This document shows positions 35,185 to 43,426 of a stretch of DNA of 58,503 bases, one piece after another. Origin of the DNA: Methylovulum psychrotolerans (GTDB lineage: Bacteria > Pseudomonadota > Gammaproteobacteria > Methylococcales > Methylomonadaceae); assembly GCF_002923755.1 (NCBI RefSeq), contig NZ_PGFZ01000008.1, forward strand, positions 1-58,503, given 5' to 3'. The position numbers were made by a program, and so were the translations under genes. The notes under the pieces were generated by a model. The model saw nothing but the letters and a program-made list of their open reading frames with translations. It was not told the origin of the DNA and made no database searches. Positions within the stretch are counted from its first letter, which is position 1. The number at the start of each line of letters is the position of its first letter.

Positions 35185-35478
35185 ATGACGAAAAACCAAC
35201 TGATTAAAACCCTCGCCCAAAAACGCCCGCATTTGCGTAAAAAAGCCGTCGAAGAAGCTGTCAACTGTATCCTAGACCATATTGCCGAGGCCTTAGTTGC
35301 AAAAGAGCGGGTGGAGATCCGTAATTTTGGCGTGTTCTCGGTACATTACCGCATTTCCCGCAAAGGCCGCGATTTTATTTCCGGCGAAACGCTGCATGTG
35401 CCGCCGCGTTATACCGCGCATTTTAAGGCGGGCAAGCAATTGCGCGAACGCATCGCCGATTCGGCAAAGCAGGCTTAA
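35185..35478 (+). CDS. IHF-beta/HU family DNA-binding protein
   Basis: A 97-residue nucleoid protein: MTKNQLIKTLAQKRPHLRKKAVEEAVNCILDHIAEAL, the turn ERVEIRNFGVFSVHYR, then the DNA-bending arm region and the PPRYTAHFKAGKQLRERI end. It resembles the IHF beta-subunit N-terminus, but the conserved GRNPKTGE of the arm is replaced by GRDFISGE, so it is a divergent member. The frame opens at 35092, but ATG 35185 is preceded by AGGA and starts the family domain. It is alone, not beside rpsA where ihfB usually lies; a strong terminator follows. Confidence 0.85.
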   Translation: MTKNQLIKTLAQKRPHLRKKAVEEAVNCILDHIAEALVAKERVEIRNFGVFSVHYRISRKGRDFISGETLHVPPRYTAHFKAGKQLRERIADSAKQA

Positions 35479-35490
35479 AAGCAGCCGACG

Positions 35491-35525
35491 GTCACTTGTC
35501 GGGCAACCCCTGCCCGATAAGTGAC
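35491..35525 (+). terminator. Stem-loop after the IHF-like gene
   Basis: GTCACTTGTCGGGCA and TGCCCGATAAGTGAC pair over 15 bases with one G-T position around a 5-base loop, 13 bases after the stop codon. A weak TTCTT tract follows. Confidence 0.65.
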
Positions 35526-35538
35526 AGCCTTCTTGCCG

Positions 35539-36072
35539 CTAATCCTGTTGGAGCAGGCTGAGGGTTTTTTCGGGTAGGCGGCTTTGGCCTTGGCCTTCTT
35601 TATGTAGCCGCGCTTCGTCATGGACGGTGGTCATAAAGTGCAGCAACTGCATTTCATAGTGCATTTTTTGCTGGAAATCGTCGCATTCCCACATCTGGTT
35701 GAGCAGTTGCTTGGCGTGGTGGTGGATGGTAAAAACTACCGCTTCGGGTAAGTGCCGATAACTGGCGGCGATGGACTGCTTGAGTTGGTCTAGGGACTTT
35801 AAATAGTGCCGATAATCTTTAATATCCTGCTGGCAACGGGTTTTCAGCAATTCCAGTTCGGTGTCGTGTTGGGTTTTTAATAGGGCGAGGTCATGCGCTA
35901 ATTGGGCCGTTTTTTGCGCCAACTCCGCTGTCAGCGCTTGGTCGGCCAAGGCTTGGGCGTGGCGTAGCCGCGCCTGTTGTTCGTGGCGGTTGCTTTGCCA
36001 GTGCAGGTTCTCGTCTTTTAGCCCTTGCCAAATGTGTAGCAAGGACAAAAAAGCGTTGTGTAATCGCGTCAT
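35539..36072 (-). CDS. Coiled-coil protein, unknown function
   Basis: A 177-residue, Gln/Leu/His-rich protein predicted to be almost wholly helical, with a coiled coil around residues 25-105 (HEQQARLRHAQALADQALTAELAQ and on). No signal peptide. The ATG at 36072 overlaps the stop of the upstream gene (ATGA), so the two are coupled; the longer frame to 36162 overlaps that gene and is not used. No family recognised. The pairing with a membrane-anchored protein of similar composition suggests a complex at the inner membrane. Confidence 0.6.
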   Translation of the reverse strand: MTRLHNAFLSLLHIWQGLKDENLHWQSNRHEQQARLRHAQALADQALTAELAQKTAQLAHDLALLKTQHDTELELLKTRCQQDIKDYRHYLKSLDQLKQSIAASYRHLPEAVVFTIHHHAKQLLNQMWECDDFQQKMHYEMQLLHFMTTVHDEARLHKEGQGQSRLPEKTLSLLQQD

Positions 36073-36599
36073 GTCGGCATCCAAGCGGTGATGGTTTGCT
36101 GTAATTTTAACAGGCCCGCGCCATCCTGTCGGTGCTGGCAGGATAGCAGTTCTTGCCGCCATTGCCGATATAGAGGTTTGGGCAGGTGTTTTTTCTGGCG
36201 GCGCAGTTCGTCGCCGACGGCTTTTGCCAAGCGGTTTATTTGCCGTTGGTTATCGGCTTTGAGCAAGCGTTGGCGTTGGTTTTCAAAGCCAAAATGCAGC
36301 TTGAGCTTTTGCAGGCGGAAGCGTTGCGCAATGGCCAACTGTTGGTTTTGCTTGAACCATAGCCGCCGTAAATGCATTTGCGGTTGCGAGAAATACTCCG
36401 CCACCGCCAAGCCGATACGTTTGCCGAGCAATACCAAGCCGCTGATGACCAATAAGCCGAAGGCGAGCAATAATACCGCCAAGCCCAGTTGGGTAACCAG
36501 TTCGGGTAACAGCGGCAACCTGAGCCGCAGCAAGACATCGCCAGCGATAAAGGCCAGCACTGCACAGGCCAGCAGCAGCAGAAAAATTCGGATAATCAC
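36069..36599 (-). CDS. Membrane-anchored protein, unknown function
   Basis: A 176-residue protein with two N-terminal membrane spans (residues 3-24 and 36-60) and a long, basic, Gln/Arg-rich helical cytoplasmic part (LRRLWFKQNQQLAIAQRFRLQKLKL and on). It is first of the two-gene unit with the coiled-coil protein, overlapping it by 4 bases. No family recognised. Confidence 0.6.
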   Translation of the reverse strand: MIIRIFLLLLACAVLAFIAGDVLLRLRLPLLPELVTQLGLAVLLLAFGLLVISGLVLLGKRIGLAVAEYFSQPQMHLRRLWFKQNQQLAIAQRFRLQKLKLHFGFENQRQRLLKADNQRQINRLAKAVGDELRRQKKHLPKPLYRQWRQELLSCQHRQDGAGLLKLQQTITAWMPT

Positions 36600-36871
36600 A
36601 ACGGATAGAAAGCAGACAATAAAGCCGCTATTGTACAGAAATGCCAGGGCGGCGGGGCGATTTGCCTAAAAAACTGCATAAGCCTACTTTTAGTGCGGAA
36701 TTTGCCCCAAAAGGGGAGACCTTTCCTGTCTTCGGGCTATAGCCGAATGCCCTAACGGCTAGCGTTAACAGGGCGTGTGTGTCACATTATATTGGCAAAT
36801 GGCTATCATAATGCCTCCCTTGAGCGTTTGGTCATTTTGACCGCAAAAGCAGAGGTTTAGGGTTCCCAAGC
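36600..36871. other. Intergenic region with short shared repeats
   Basis: About 270 bases. A GGCAAATGGCTATCAT stretch at 36794-36809 recurs almost exactly at 16464-16479, and GCCCT...AGGGC arms around 36760-36780 form a small stem. No gene is seen. Confidence 0.5.
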
Positions 36872-37486
36872 CTATGCCGCCTGATTTGTCAGGGTTGGTG
36901 CATGGGCAGTTAAGGCAGGGCGTCTTTTAATTTCCGTATAGAGCTTTTCAATCACCCGCCTGACTTGGTTTTTTTCGCGGGCATCGACACACATAATGGC
37001 ACAGGGCAGGCCATGTTTGCGTATGTAGCTGTGGTATTCGATCAGATGGGTATTGGTGGCGTTATCATCGTAATGGGTAATGGCGATAATGGCCGGATGC
37101 TTTTTTAGGTAGTCTTTATGGAGTTGGAGAAAATAATCGACTTCGGTCAGTGGTTGGTGGTGGCCGTTATCAATCATGACAATCATGCCGGCCGCGCCTT
37201 TGCAGACAATATCCGCCATAAATTCAAAACGCCGTTGGCCGGGGGTGCCATAAATATGCACCTTGGTTTTGTCAATATGGATAGCCCCGTATTCCATGGC
37301 GACCGTGGTGGTGGCTTTGCGGTGCAAGGCCGCCTGTTCGGTCGCTTTAGCTTCCGAGCCGATGACCGGCACTTCGCTGACGGCGGAGATGGCGGTAGTT
37401 TTGCCTGAGCCGACATTACCGACAATAATGATTTTTAGCGGGTTATTAGTAACCGATAAGTGTTGTTTATGCGGGTGGATATCCAT
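36872..37486 (-). CDS. Small Ras-like GTPase (MglA / COG2229 type)
   Basis: A 204-residue P-loop GTPase. The Walker A motif GNVGSGKTT is at residues 23-31, the switch II region is YGTPGQRRFEFM, and the base-recognition motif, usually N/TKxD, appears as THYDDN. Proteins of this group often act with roadblock-domain partners in polarity or motility control, but no roadblock gene is adjacent. Membrane anchoring is not evident. The ATG at 37486 begins a 15-residue extension before the fold. It stands alone between long intergenic regions. Confidence 0.75.
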   Translation of the reverse strand: MDIHPHKQHLSVTNNPLKIIIVGNVGSGKTTAISAVSEVPVIGSEAKATEQAALHRKATTTVAMEYGAIHIDKTKVHIYGTPGQRRFEFMADIVCKGAAGMIVMIDNGHHQPLTEVDYFLQLHKDYLKKHPAIIAITHYDDNATNTHLIEYHSYIRKHGLPCAIMCVDAREKNQVRRVIEKLYTEIKRRPALTAHAPTLTNQAA

Positions 37487-38062
37487 TGTAAATTCCTAAA
37501 TTGCCGACGAACTTAAATGATAGCTAAACGTTACCTTTTGTGAAATAAGGTAGTTAATTTTTGCGCTATATGCAAGCTAATAACGAAAAATAGTTTGTTA
37601 ACAACATAAGGCTTTTATTTTCGTGTTTTTGGCATGAATAGTGTGTGTCAGTGTGGGCATAAGCGTTCATGTTATCTAAGGGTAATGCGCCCTATCCTAA
37701 ATTTAAAAGTTAGGTTTGGCAAAAATTAAGCAAAATTTTTGCCAAACCTAATGGTCTTGCCGATGTTTTTATTTATAGTAGTAACTTATTGTTTTATATT
37801 AAGATGAATGTGAGTTGGCTTGGCTGTCTGCCTCAGTATGGCTTGTCCGCTTAGGTCGTATTGCTGACACGCCACAGACAATAGACGGAATTTGTATTCT
37901 AGTATTTAAGATGATGTTTGTTTTTATAATGGCCGACATCTGCTGTTAAAAACCTTCGGCACACGGCCTAAATTCATTCGATAAACCCGCCAGCCACCGC
38001 CAATCTGCAAGCTTAGGGCGATCTGGGCTATAATAGACAGATTCCAATCTGATAAGAACGCT
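37487..38062. other. AT-rich intergenic region upstream of the GTPase and yciO
   Basis: About 575 bases between divergent genes. It must hold promoters for both. The only strong structure is the 18-base inverted repeat at 37710-37751. No ORF is credible. Confidence 0.6.
37710..37751. repeat. Perfect 18-base inverted repeat, orphan hairpin
   Basis: TTAGGTTTGGCAAAAATT (37710-37727) and AATTTTTGCCAAACCTAA (37734-37751) are perfect inverted arms with a 6-base loop. No T tract follows beyond the stem, and it is far from both flanking genes, so it is unlikely to be their terminator. It may be a minimal palindromic repeat element or a small-RNA hairpin. Confidence 0.6.
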
Positions 38063-38686
38063 ATGGCACAGTATCTTGAAATTCACCACGCAAACCCGCA
38101 GCCGCGCCTGATCCAACGGGCCGTGGCCGTTATCCAGCAAGGCGGTGTCATTGCTTACCCCACCGATTCCTCTTACGCGCTGGCCTGTCATGTCGGCGAT
38201 AAACAGGCGATGGACAATATCCGCCGCATCCGGCAATTGGATGATAAGCATGATTTTACTTTGGTCTGTAAAGATTTGACGCAAGTGTCGATGTTTACCA
38301 AAATCGGCAACGATGCCTTTCGCCTGATTAAGGCCCTGACCCCCGGAGCGTTTACGTTCATTCTGGATGCCACCAAAGAAGTGCCGCGTCGCTTGCAGCA
38401 CCCGAAGAAAAAGACCATCGGTATCCGTATCCCCGATCATCCCATTGCGCAAATGCTGGTGCAGGAGTTGGGCGAGGCCTTATTCAGCACCACCTTAACC
38501 TTGCCGGGCGACAGCGAACCGCTCAGCGACCCTTATGACATTAGGGAAAAACTCGACCATGAGCTGGACTTGATTATCGATGCGGGTATCATTCACTTTG
38601 AGCCGACCACTATGATTGAATTTACCCGTACCGGGCCCGTCATCGTCAGACAAGGCAAAGGCATCGCCACCTTGCTGACCCAATAA
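38063..38686 (+). CDS. yciO: YciO family Sua5/YrdC-like protein
   Basis: A 207-residue protein of the TsaC/YrdC/Sua5 fold. AVIQQGGVIAYPTDSSYALACHVGDKQAM is the family N-terminal signature, with KHDFTLVCKDL, LTPGAFTFILDATKEVPRR and TIGIRIPDHP following. True threonylcarbamoyl-AMP synthases have similar motifs, but this length and the LQHPKKKTIGIR wording match YciO, whose precise role is uncertain. It is followed 14 bases later by the M50 protease and the scpAB genes, a common gammaproteobacterial order. Confidence 0.88.
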   Translation: MAQYLEIHHANPQPRLIQRAVAVIQQGGVIAYPTDSSYALACHVGDKQAMDNIRRIRQLDDKHDFTLVCKDLTQVSMFTKIGNDAFRLIKALTPGAFTFILDATKEVPRRLQHPKKKTIGIRIPDHPIAQMLVQELGEALFSTTLTLPGDSEPLSDPYDIREKLDHELDLIIDAGIIHFEPTTMIEFTRTGPVIVRQGKGIATLLTQ

Positions 38687-38700
38687 AGGAGGCCATTCTT

Positions 38701-39354
38701 ATGATGGACGATTTGACTCAAATCCAACGCATTATTGTCTGGATTTTGCCCGTGATTTTTGCCATCACCGGCCACGAAGCCGCCCATGGCTGGATGGCGA
38801 AAAAATGCGGCGACAACACCGCCTATATGCTCGGACGTTTGACCTTAAACCCGCTCAAGCATATTGATCCGCTGGGGACGCTGATTTTGCCCGGCCTGTT
38901 GTTGTTGACCGGGACGGGTTTTGTGTTTGGTTGGGCGAAACCAGTGCCGGTCGATGGCCGGTATTTTAAAAAACCTTTGCGGGATATGGCCTTGGTCGCC
39001 GCCGCAGGCCCTGGGGCGAATCTGCTGATGGCGGTAGCCTGGGCTTTGCTGGCACGGCTAGGCGTTATGGTCGGTATTGAAGCGATTTCTATGCCGTTAA
39101 TTTACATGGGGGTTGCTGGGATGTCTATCAACACCTCTTTGCTGTTGATAAACTTGCTGCCTATTCCGCCTTTGGACGGTAGCCGCATCATGACCGCTGT
39201 GTTACCTTACCGTTTAGCCGTACCGTATAACCAGCTTGAACGGTATGGTTTTATTATCCTCTTGGCACTACTGTACACGGGCGTGTTGGATGCCATTTTG
39301 CAGTACCCTTTGTATATCGCCCAAAAGCTGTTTTTTTCGTTGGCGGGATTATAA
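38701..39354 (+). CDS. Site-2 protease family (M50) membrane metallopeptidase
   Basis: A 217-residue intramembrane protease with about six spans. The zinc motif is ITGHEAAHGWMAKKCG (HExxH, about residues 22-26) and the second metal-binding region is LINLLPIPPLDGSRIM (NPxDG-type, about 150-160). No PDZ domain is present, so it belongs to the short YfgS/Rv-type group. An excellent AAAGGAGG ribosome-binding site precedes the start. Its substrate is unknown. Located between yciO and scpA in the same direction. Confidence 0.88.
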   Translation: MMDDLTQIQRIIVWILPVIFAITGHEAAHGWMAKKCGDNTAYMLGRLTLNPLKHIDPLGTLILPGLLLLTGTGFVFGWAKPVPVDGRYFKKPLRDMALVAAAGPGANLLMAVAWALLARLGVMVGIEAISMPLIYMGVAGMSINTSLLLINLLPIPPLDGSRIMTAVLPYRLAVPYNQLERYGFIILLALLYTGVLDAILQYPLYIAQKLFFSLAGL

Positions 39355-39468
39355 CGCCGAACCCCGTGCAAGGGCCTTTGGCCATTGCACGGGCTTAACC
39401 GAGAGTGCCGACATTTAGCCCACCGTTTGCTTAACACCCCCATTGGCCTTGCCGACACTATCAAAAAC

Positions 39469-40287
39469 ATGACCGAAACACCTGAGACCCTCCCCGACAC
39501 AATCGCCCTGGCGATGGTCAACGGTGCGCCGTTTACGCAAATCCCTGATGACCTGTATATTCCGCCGGACGCGCTGGAAGTGTTTTTGGAGCTGTTTACC
39601 GGGCCTTTAGATTTGTTGCTGTACCTGATCCGGCGGCAAAACGTGGATATTATCGCTATCCCTATCGCCCAAATCACCCGCCAATATATGGTGTATATTC
39701 AGCTCATGGGCGATTTGAAAATCGAATTGGCGGCGGATTATCTGGTGATGGCGGCATGGCTGGCGGAAATCAAATCACGGATGTTGTTGCCGCGTCCACC
39801 GGATGCCGAAGATGAGGAAGAAGACCCGCGTGCGACCTTAATCCGTCGCCTGCAAGAGTATGAGGCGATAAAATATGCCGCCGAAGCCTTGGAAGAACTG
39901 CCGCGCATGGAACGCGATTTTTTTAGCGTCGAGGTGGACACCTCCATGATAGACGTAGTACAAGCGTTGCCGGATGTGCAGTTAAGCGAGCTGTTGCTGG
40001 CTTTTAAGGGCATCCTAAAACGCGCCGAACAACTTAGCCACCACGCCATAACCAAAGAAGCATTATCAGTCCGTGAACGCATGTCTACGATATTGGAAAA
40101 CCTTAAAGGCACAGATAGCCGATTATTTACAGAATTATTCAGCCACCGTGAAGGCCGATCCGGCGTGGTGGTCGCCTTTCTTGCTATACTTGAATTGGGC
40201 AAAGAAGGGCTCATCGAAATCAGCCAAGCCGAACCCTTCGCCGAGCTGCGAGTCCGAGCCACCCGCGCTGCCTTCAACGCTACCTGA
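39469..40287 (+). CDS. scpA: Segregation and condensation protein A
   Basis: Kleisin subunit of the bacterial SMC condensin complex. The 272-residue protein starts its domain with LEVFLELFTGPLDLLLYLIRRQNVDIIAIPIAQITRQYM, the ScpA hallmark, and ends with a winged-helix VAFLAILELGKEGLIEISQAEPFAEL. The ATG at 39469 is chosen; an in-frame TTG lies at 39385. scpB follows 16 bases later. The usual trpS gene before it is absent here. Confidence 0.93.
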   Translation: MTETPETLPDTIALAMVNGAPFTQIPDDLYIPPDALEVFLELFTGPLDLLLYLIRRQNVDIIAIPIAQITRQYMVYIQLMGDLKIELAADYLVMAAWLAEIKSRMLLPRPPDAEDEEEDPRATLIRRLQEYEAIKYAAEALEELPRMERDFFSVEVDTSMIDVVQALPDVQLSELLLAFKGILKRAEQLSHHAITKEALSVRERMSTILENLKGTDSRLFTELFSHREGRSGVVVAFLAILELGKEGLIEISQAEPFAELRVRATRAAFNAT

Positions 40288-40303
40288 CGCACCGTCTGCC
40301 AAC

Positions 40304-40861
40304 GTGGAACTCCAGCGCATTATCGAAGCCATTTTATTTGCCGCGAAACGGCCCTTGACCTGCAAACAGGTACAGGAGGTGTTTCCTGAGCTGGAACAGC
40401 CCGATTTGGCGGACATTCAAGCGGCCTTGGATGGTTTGGTAGAAGCTTACCAGCCGCGCGGCATCGCCTTGGTGAAAGTCGCCAGCGGCTACCGTTTTCA
40501 GGTGCGCTCGGATTTGTCACGTTGGGTGGCGCGGCTGTTTGAGGAAAAACCGCCGAAATACTCAAAAGCCTTACTGGAAACCTTGGCGATTATCGCTTAT
40601 CGGCAACCGGTCACGCGCGGTGATATTGAAGACATCCGTGGGGTCAGCGTCAGTTCTAACATGATCCAAACCTTACAGGAGCGCGAGTGGATCAGGGTAT
40701 TGGGCTATAAAGAAGCCCCAGGCCGCCCCGCCCTGTACGGCACGACCAAGCTGTTTTTGGATTATTTTAACTTGTCGACCTTAAACGAATTGCCGACCTT
40801 ACAGGCCTTGCAAGAACTGGATTTGCCGCCTATTACCGAAAATAGTAAAGAACGCGCATGA
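40304..40861 (+). CDS. scpB: Segregation and condensation protein B
   Basis: Winged-helix partner of ScpA in the SMC complex. The 185-residue protein begins VELQRIIEAILFAAKRPLT and contains the ScpB core GYRFQVRSDLSRWVARL, LLETLAIIAYRQPVTRGDIEDIRGVSVSSNMIQTLQEREWIRVLGYKEAPGRPALYGTT. The GTG at 40304 is the start that fits family alignments best in my judgement; the frame is open back to 40073 inside scpA, so an overlapping start is possible. Coupled to scpA. Confidence 0.9.
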   Translation: MELQRIIEAILFAAKRPLTCKQVQEVFPELEQPDLADIQAALDGLVEAYQPRGIALVKVASGYRFQVRSDLSRWVARLFEEKPPKYSKALLETLAIIAYRQPVTRGDIEDIRGVSVSSNMIQTLQEREWIRVLGYKEAPGRPALYGTTKLFLDYFNLSTLNELPTLQALQELDLPPITENSKERA

Positions 40862-40906
40862 AATAAAATTTGTTGTACAGGCGAAAGTACGGTAGCCCCC
40901 TCTCCT

Positions 40907-41158
40907 CACTACCATTAAGTTAAGGGTTTGGTATTATTAATCAGTATGTTATATCTTGATATAACGCCAAGTAGGATTGACCGTTCGCTCTGAGCTTGTC
41001 CCACAGGGACTTCTGATGGTCGTCGAAGGGTGGGCGGTTAATCCGTCCATGGTTCGACAGAGCTCTCCTGAGCTTGCCGAAGGGCTCACCACGAACGGAT
41101 TAACAAAATCTCTACATTATTGAAATATAAAGAAAAAATTCTTAACTTAATGGCAGTG
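40907..41158. mobile_element. MITE-like element with 18-base terminal inverted repeats
   Basis: CACTACCATTAAGTTAAG (left) and CTTAACTTAATGGCAGTG (right) are inverted repeats of 18 bases with one mismatch, bounding about 250 bases with no transposase gene. Inside are REP-like palindromes of the GAGCTTG / CGAAGGG and TTCGACAG / ACCACGAAC type. It splits the older repeat around it. Confidence 0.7.
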
Positions 41159-41220
41159 CCTCTTCGCCTAGGCGGAGCCGAAGGGGGCAGGGGGAGGGGC
41201 TTTTTCCCCTTGATTTCCGT

Positions 41221-41311
41221 CTATACTGTGAACGGCCAGGTTTTCGGCTTTTACAATTCACCGTAGGGTACGCTATGCGTACCTTTTGCACTTGGCCGTT
41301 TGAGGTATATA
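41221..41311. mobile_element. Short palindromic element with TATA-type ends, copy 2
   Basis: About 91 bases between TATACTGTGAACGGCC and GGCCGTTTGAGGTATATA, which are imperfect inverted repeats. The same ends are seen at 27900-27965. The flanks read ...CCGTC and GACGG..., and the 2.9 kb copy of the host repeat has only a few bases between these flanks, so this copy looks like an insertion. An internal palindrome GGTACGC-TAT-GCGTACC lies in the middle. Confidence 0.65.
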
Positions 41312-41538
41312 TGACGGAGAAGGCATAAGCTCCCTCCCCTGCGAAAAGGAGCCCTTCGGCTTCGCTCAGGAAGGGTGGGATTTAACACGCAGAGATGTAA
41401 TGGAGAGCCTATTTAATTTTATGCCCGTTCCTTAGCGTCTGCTAACGGTTGCCGATAACATATTTTGACCCTATTCTTATCAGTGCCACAAGCCGCCGCG
41501 CTTGCCTGATACCCACCACAACCCCACATAGGTATACT

Positions 41539-42429
41539 GTGAAAAACAAACCCACCAGCCCTGGCCAACGCCCGCGCCCATCCGTACGGCCCGCGCCCGC
41601 CGCCACCAAACCCAGCGCCGATAGGCCCAGTGCCAAGCCCAGCCACAAACCGGCGGCAAAAGCCCCTCCGCACCCCGAATCCGGCGAGCGGGTGCAAAAA
41701 ATCCTCGCGCGGGGTGGGGTCGCTTCACGCCGTGAAATTGAAAAATGGATTGCCGAAGGCCGCCTAAAAATCAATGGCATCACCGCCACTTTAGGTACGC
41801 GCCTGCATACCGGCGACCATTTGCAGATTAATGACCGGGTGATTAACTGGGAAAAATTCGCCGAACAACCCACCCGCGTACTGCTTTACCATAAGCCGAC
41901 TGGTGAAGTCGTCACCCGCCGCGACCCCGAAGGCCGCCCCATCGTGTTCCGCCGCTTGCCGCAATTGGCGACCGGGCGGTGGATTGCCGTCGGGCGCTTG
42001 GACATTAATACCTCCGGCTTGCTACTGCTGACCAATAACGGCGAACTCGCCAACCGCCTGATGCACCCGTCTACCGAAGTCGAACGCGAATACGCTGTGC
42101 GTATCTTAGGCCACGTTTCCGATGCCACCTTAGCGACCCTGCAAGAAGGTGTGCAATTAGAAGACGGGTTGGCTAAGTTTGACCAAATCTACTTTAGCGG
42201 CGGTGAAGGGGCCAATAAATGGTATAACGTCATCGTTACCGAAGGCCGTAACCGCTTGGTCAGGCGCTTATGGGAATCGCAAAACGTCGTGGTCAGCCGC
42301 CTGATGCGTGTCCGTTACGGGCCGGTGGTATTGCCCGACTCCCTGCGCACGGGCGCGGTGTATGAGATTAACGAAAAAGAACAACAATTATTGTTTGAGT
42401 TTGCCGGCTTGGCTAAGGCGGCAGAGTAA
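41539..42429 (+). CDS. rluB: 23S rRNA pseudouridine synthase RluB-like
   Basis: RsuA/RluB-family pseudouridine synthase, expected to modify U2605 of 23S rRNA. The 296-residue protein has a Pro/Lys-rich N-terminal tail (about 50 residues), an S4 RNA-binding domain (ERVQKILARGGVASRREIEKWI) and the catalytic motif IAVGRLDINTSGLLLLTNNG with the Asp, then VEREYAVRI and RLVRRLWESQNVVVSRLMRVRYG. The GTG at 41539 is the probable start; no in-frame ATG exists. It follows scpB, as in many Gammaproteobacteria, but across a 0.68-kb repeat region. Confidence 0.9.
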   Translation: MKNKPTSPGQRPRPSVRPAPAATKPSADRPSAKPSHKPAAKAPPHPESGERVQKILARGGVASRREIEKWIAEGRLKINGITATLGTRLHTGDHLQINDRVINWEKFAEQPTRVLLYHKPTGEVVTRRDPEGRPIVFRRLPQLATGRWIAVGRLDINTSGLLLLTNNGELANRLMHPSTEVEREYAVRILGHVSDATLATLQEGVQLEDGLAKFDQIYFSGGEGANKWYNVIVTEGRNRLVRRLWESQNVVVSRLMRVRYGPVVLPDSLRTGAVYEINEKEQQLLFEFAGLAKAAE

Positions 42430-42570
42430 GGGATTGAAAGTCGGTCGGACACGCTTTTCTGCCCGACCTAAGGCCTAAAAGCCTGTGCACGTTTTTAGTT
42501 CTTAGGCCTTTGCACTCCAAACCCAACCGCTTTGCCGCTTGTCTCTGGCCCCACTTTCACCGCCCCCGTT

Positions 42571-43329
42571 ATGAACCCTATCCTCGAACAAGTTGTCGTT
42601 TTAATCTCTTCGCTGATTGCCAACACCTTTTCTGCCTTGGCGGGCGGCGGGGCGGGGCTGATCCAATTTCCGGTGCTGATTTTTTTAGGCCTGCCGTTTA
42701 GCGTCGCCCTTGCCACCCATAAAATCGCCTCGGTCGCCTTAGGTGTGGGCGGCACAGTGCGCTATATGAAAGAAGACCTGGTGGAAAAAAATTTCGCTGT
42801 GTTTATGTTTGTGGTCGGCATCCCCGCCGTTATCCTCGGCTCCTGCGCGGTGGTTAACATCCCCGAAGCCCCTGCCAAACTGGCCTTGGCGCTACTGACC
42901 ATCGGCTTGGGCGTGTATTCTTACCTGCAAAAGCAACTCGGCCAACACTACGCGCCTAACCACCGCGACTGTCACGGCTTTATCGTCGGTGGCGGGCTGT
43001 TATTCGTGGTCGGCTTTTTAAACGGCTCCATCGCCTCCGGCACCGGGCTATTCGCCACCCTAATTCTGGTGCGCTGGTTCGGTATGGACTATAAACGCGC
43101 CTTGGCCTATACCCTTATCATCGTCGGTATGTTTTGGAACGGTGCGGGTGCGGTGGTGTTGGCGCTGATCTCGGACGTGCAATGGAGTTGGATTCCGGTA
43201 TTGCTGCTCGGCTCGTTTGTCGGCGGTTACTTGGGCTCGCATCTGGCGATTTTAAAAGGCAACAAATGGATTAAACGCAGCTTTGAAATTGTCACGGTGT
43301 TGGTGGGGTTAAAGTTGTTGCTGGGGTGA
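42571..43329 (+). CDS. TauE/SafE family membrane permease
   Basis: A 252-residue protein with about eight membrane spans in two halves, each starting with a Gly-rich segment (NTFSALAGGGAGLIQFPVL and GFLNGSIASGTGLFATLIL), the pattern of the TauE/SafE (DUF81) exporters of sulfite, sulfoacetate or other organic anions. The substrate is unknown. The ATG at 42571 starts a natural N-terminus (MNPILEQVVVLISSLIAN); an upstream extension to 42532 is ignored. Single gene. Confidence 0.85.
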   Translation: MNPILEQVVVLISSLIANTFSALAGGGAGLIQFPVLIFLGLPFSVALATHKIASVALGVGGTVRYMKEDLVEKNFAVFMFVVGIPAVILGSCAVVNIPEAPAKLALALLTIGLGVYSYLQKQLGQHYAPNHRDCHGFIVGGGLLFVVGFLNGSIASGTGLFATLILVRWFGMDYKRALAYTLIIVGMFWNGAGAVVLALISDVQWSWIPVLLLGSFVGGYLGSHLAILKGNKWIKRSFEIVTVLVGLKLLLG

Positions 43330-43348
43330 TTAGCAGTCTGTCCTTCTT

Positions 43349-43417
43349 ATGCACGGTACGGCAGAATTTGGTAAAGGTATCGAAACCACCATTAAACGCC
43401 AGCTTGGTTTAAAATAA
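43349..43417 (+). pseudogene. hicA toxin remnant (C-terminal 22 residues)
   Basis: A short frame reading MHGTAEFGKGIETTIKRQLGLK matches the C-terminal end of HicA-type toxins (His-Gly/Pro, then GKG and IKRQLG). The N-terminal part with the catalytic His is gone. It lies 9 bases upstream of the hicB-like pseudogene, the normal hicA-hicB order. Confidence 0.65.
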
Positions 43418-43426
43418 GGCGCCGCT

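Larger units (their letters stand above)
40861..41385 (-). repeat. Composite copy of the 2882-3035 repeat, split by two inserted elements
   Basis: Read on the minus strand this matches the 2.9 kb block: the TTTCGCCTGTACAAC end (40870-40890), GC-rich palindromes, GGGGAAAAAGCCCC and GCTTATGCCTT. Two extra segments absent from the 2.9 kb copy interrupt it, at 40907-41158 and 41221-41311. The gap 40862-41538 contains no gene. Confidence 0.7.
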
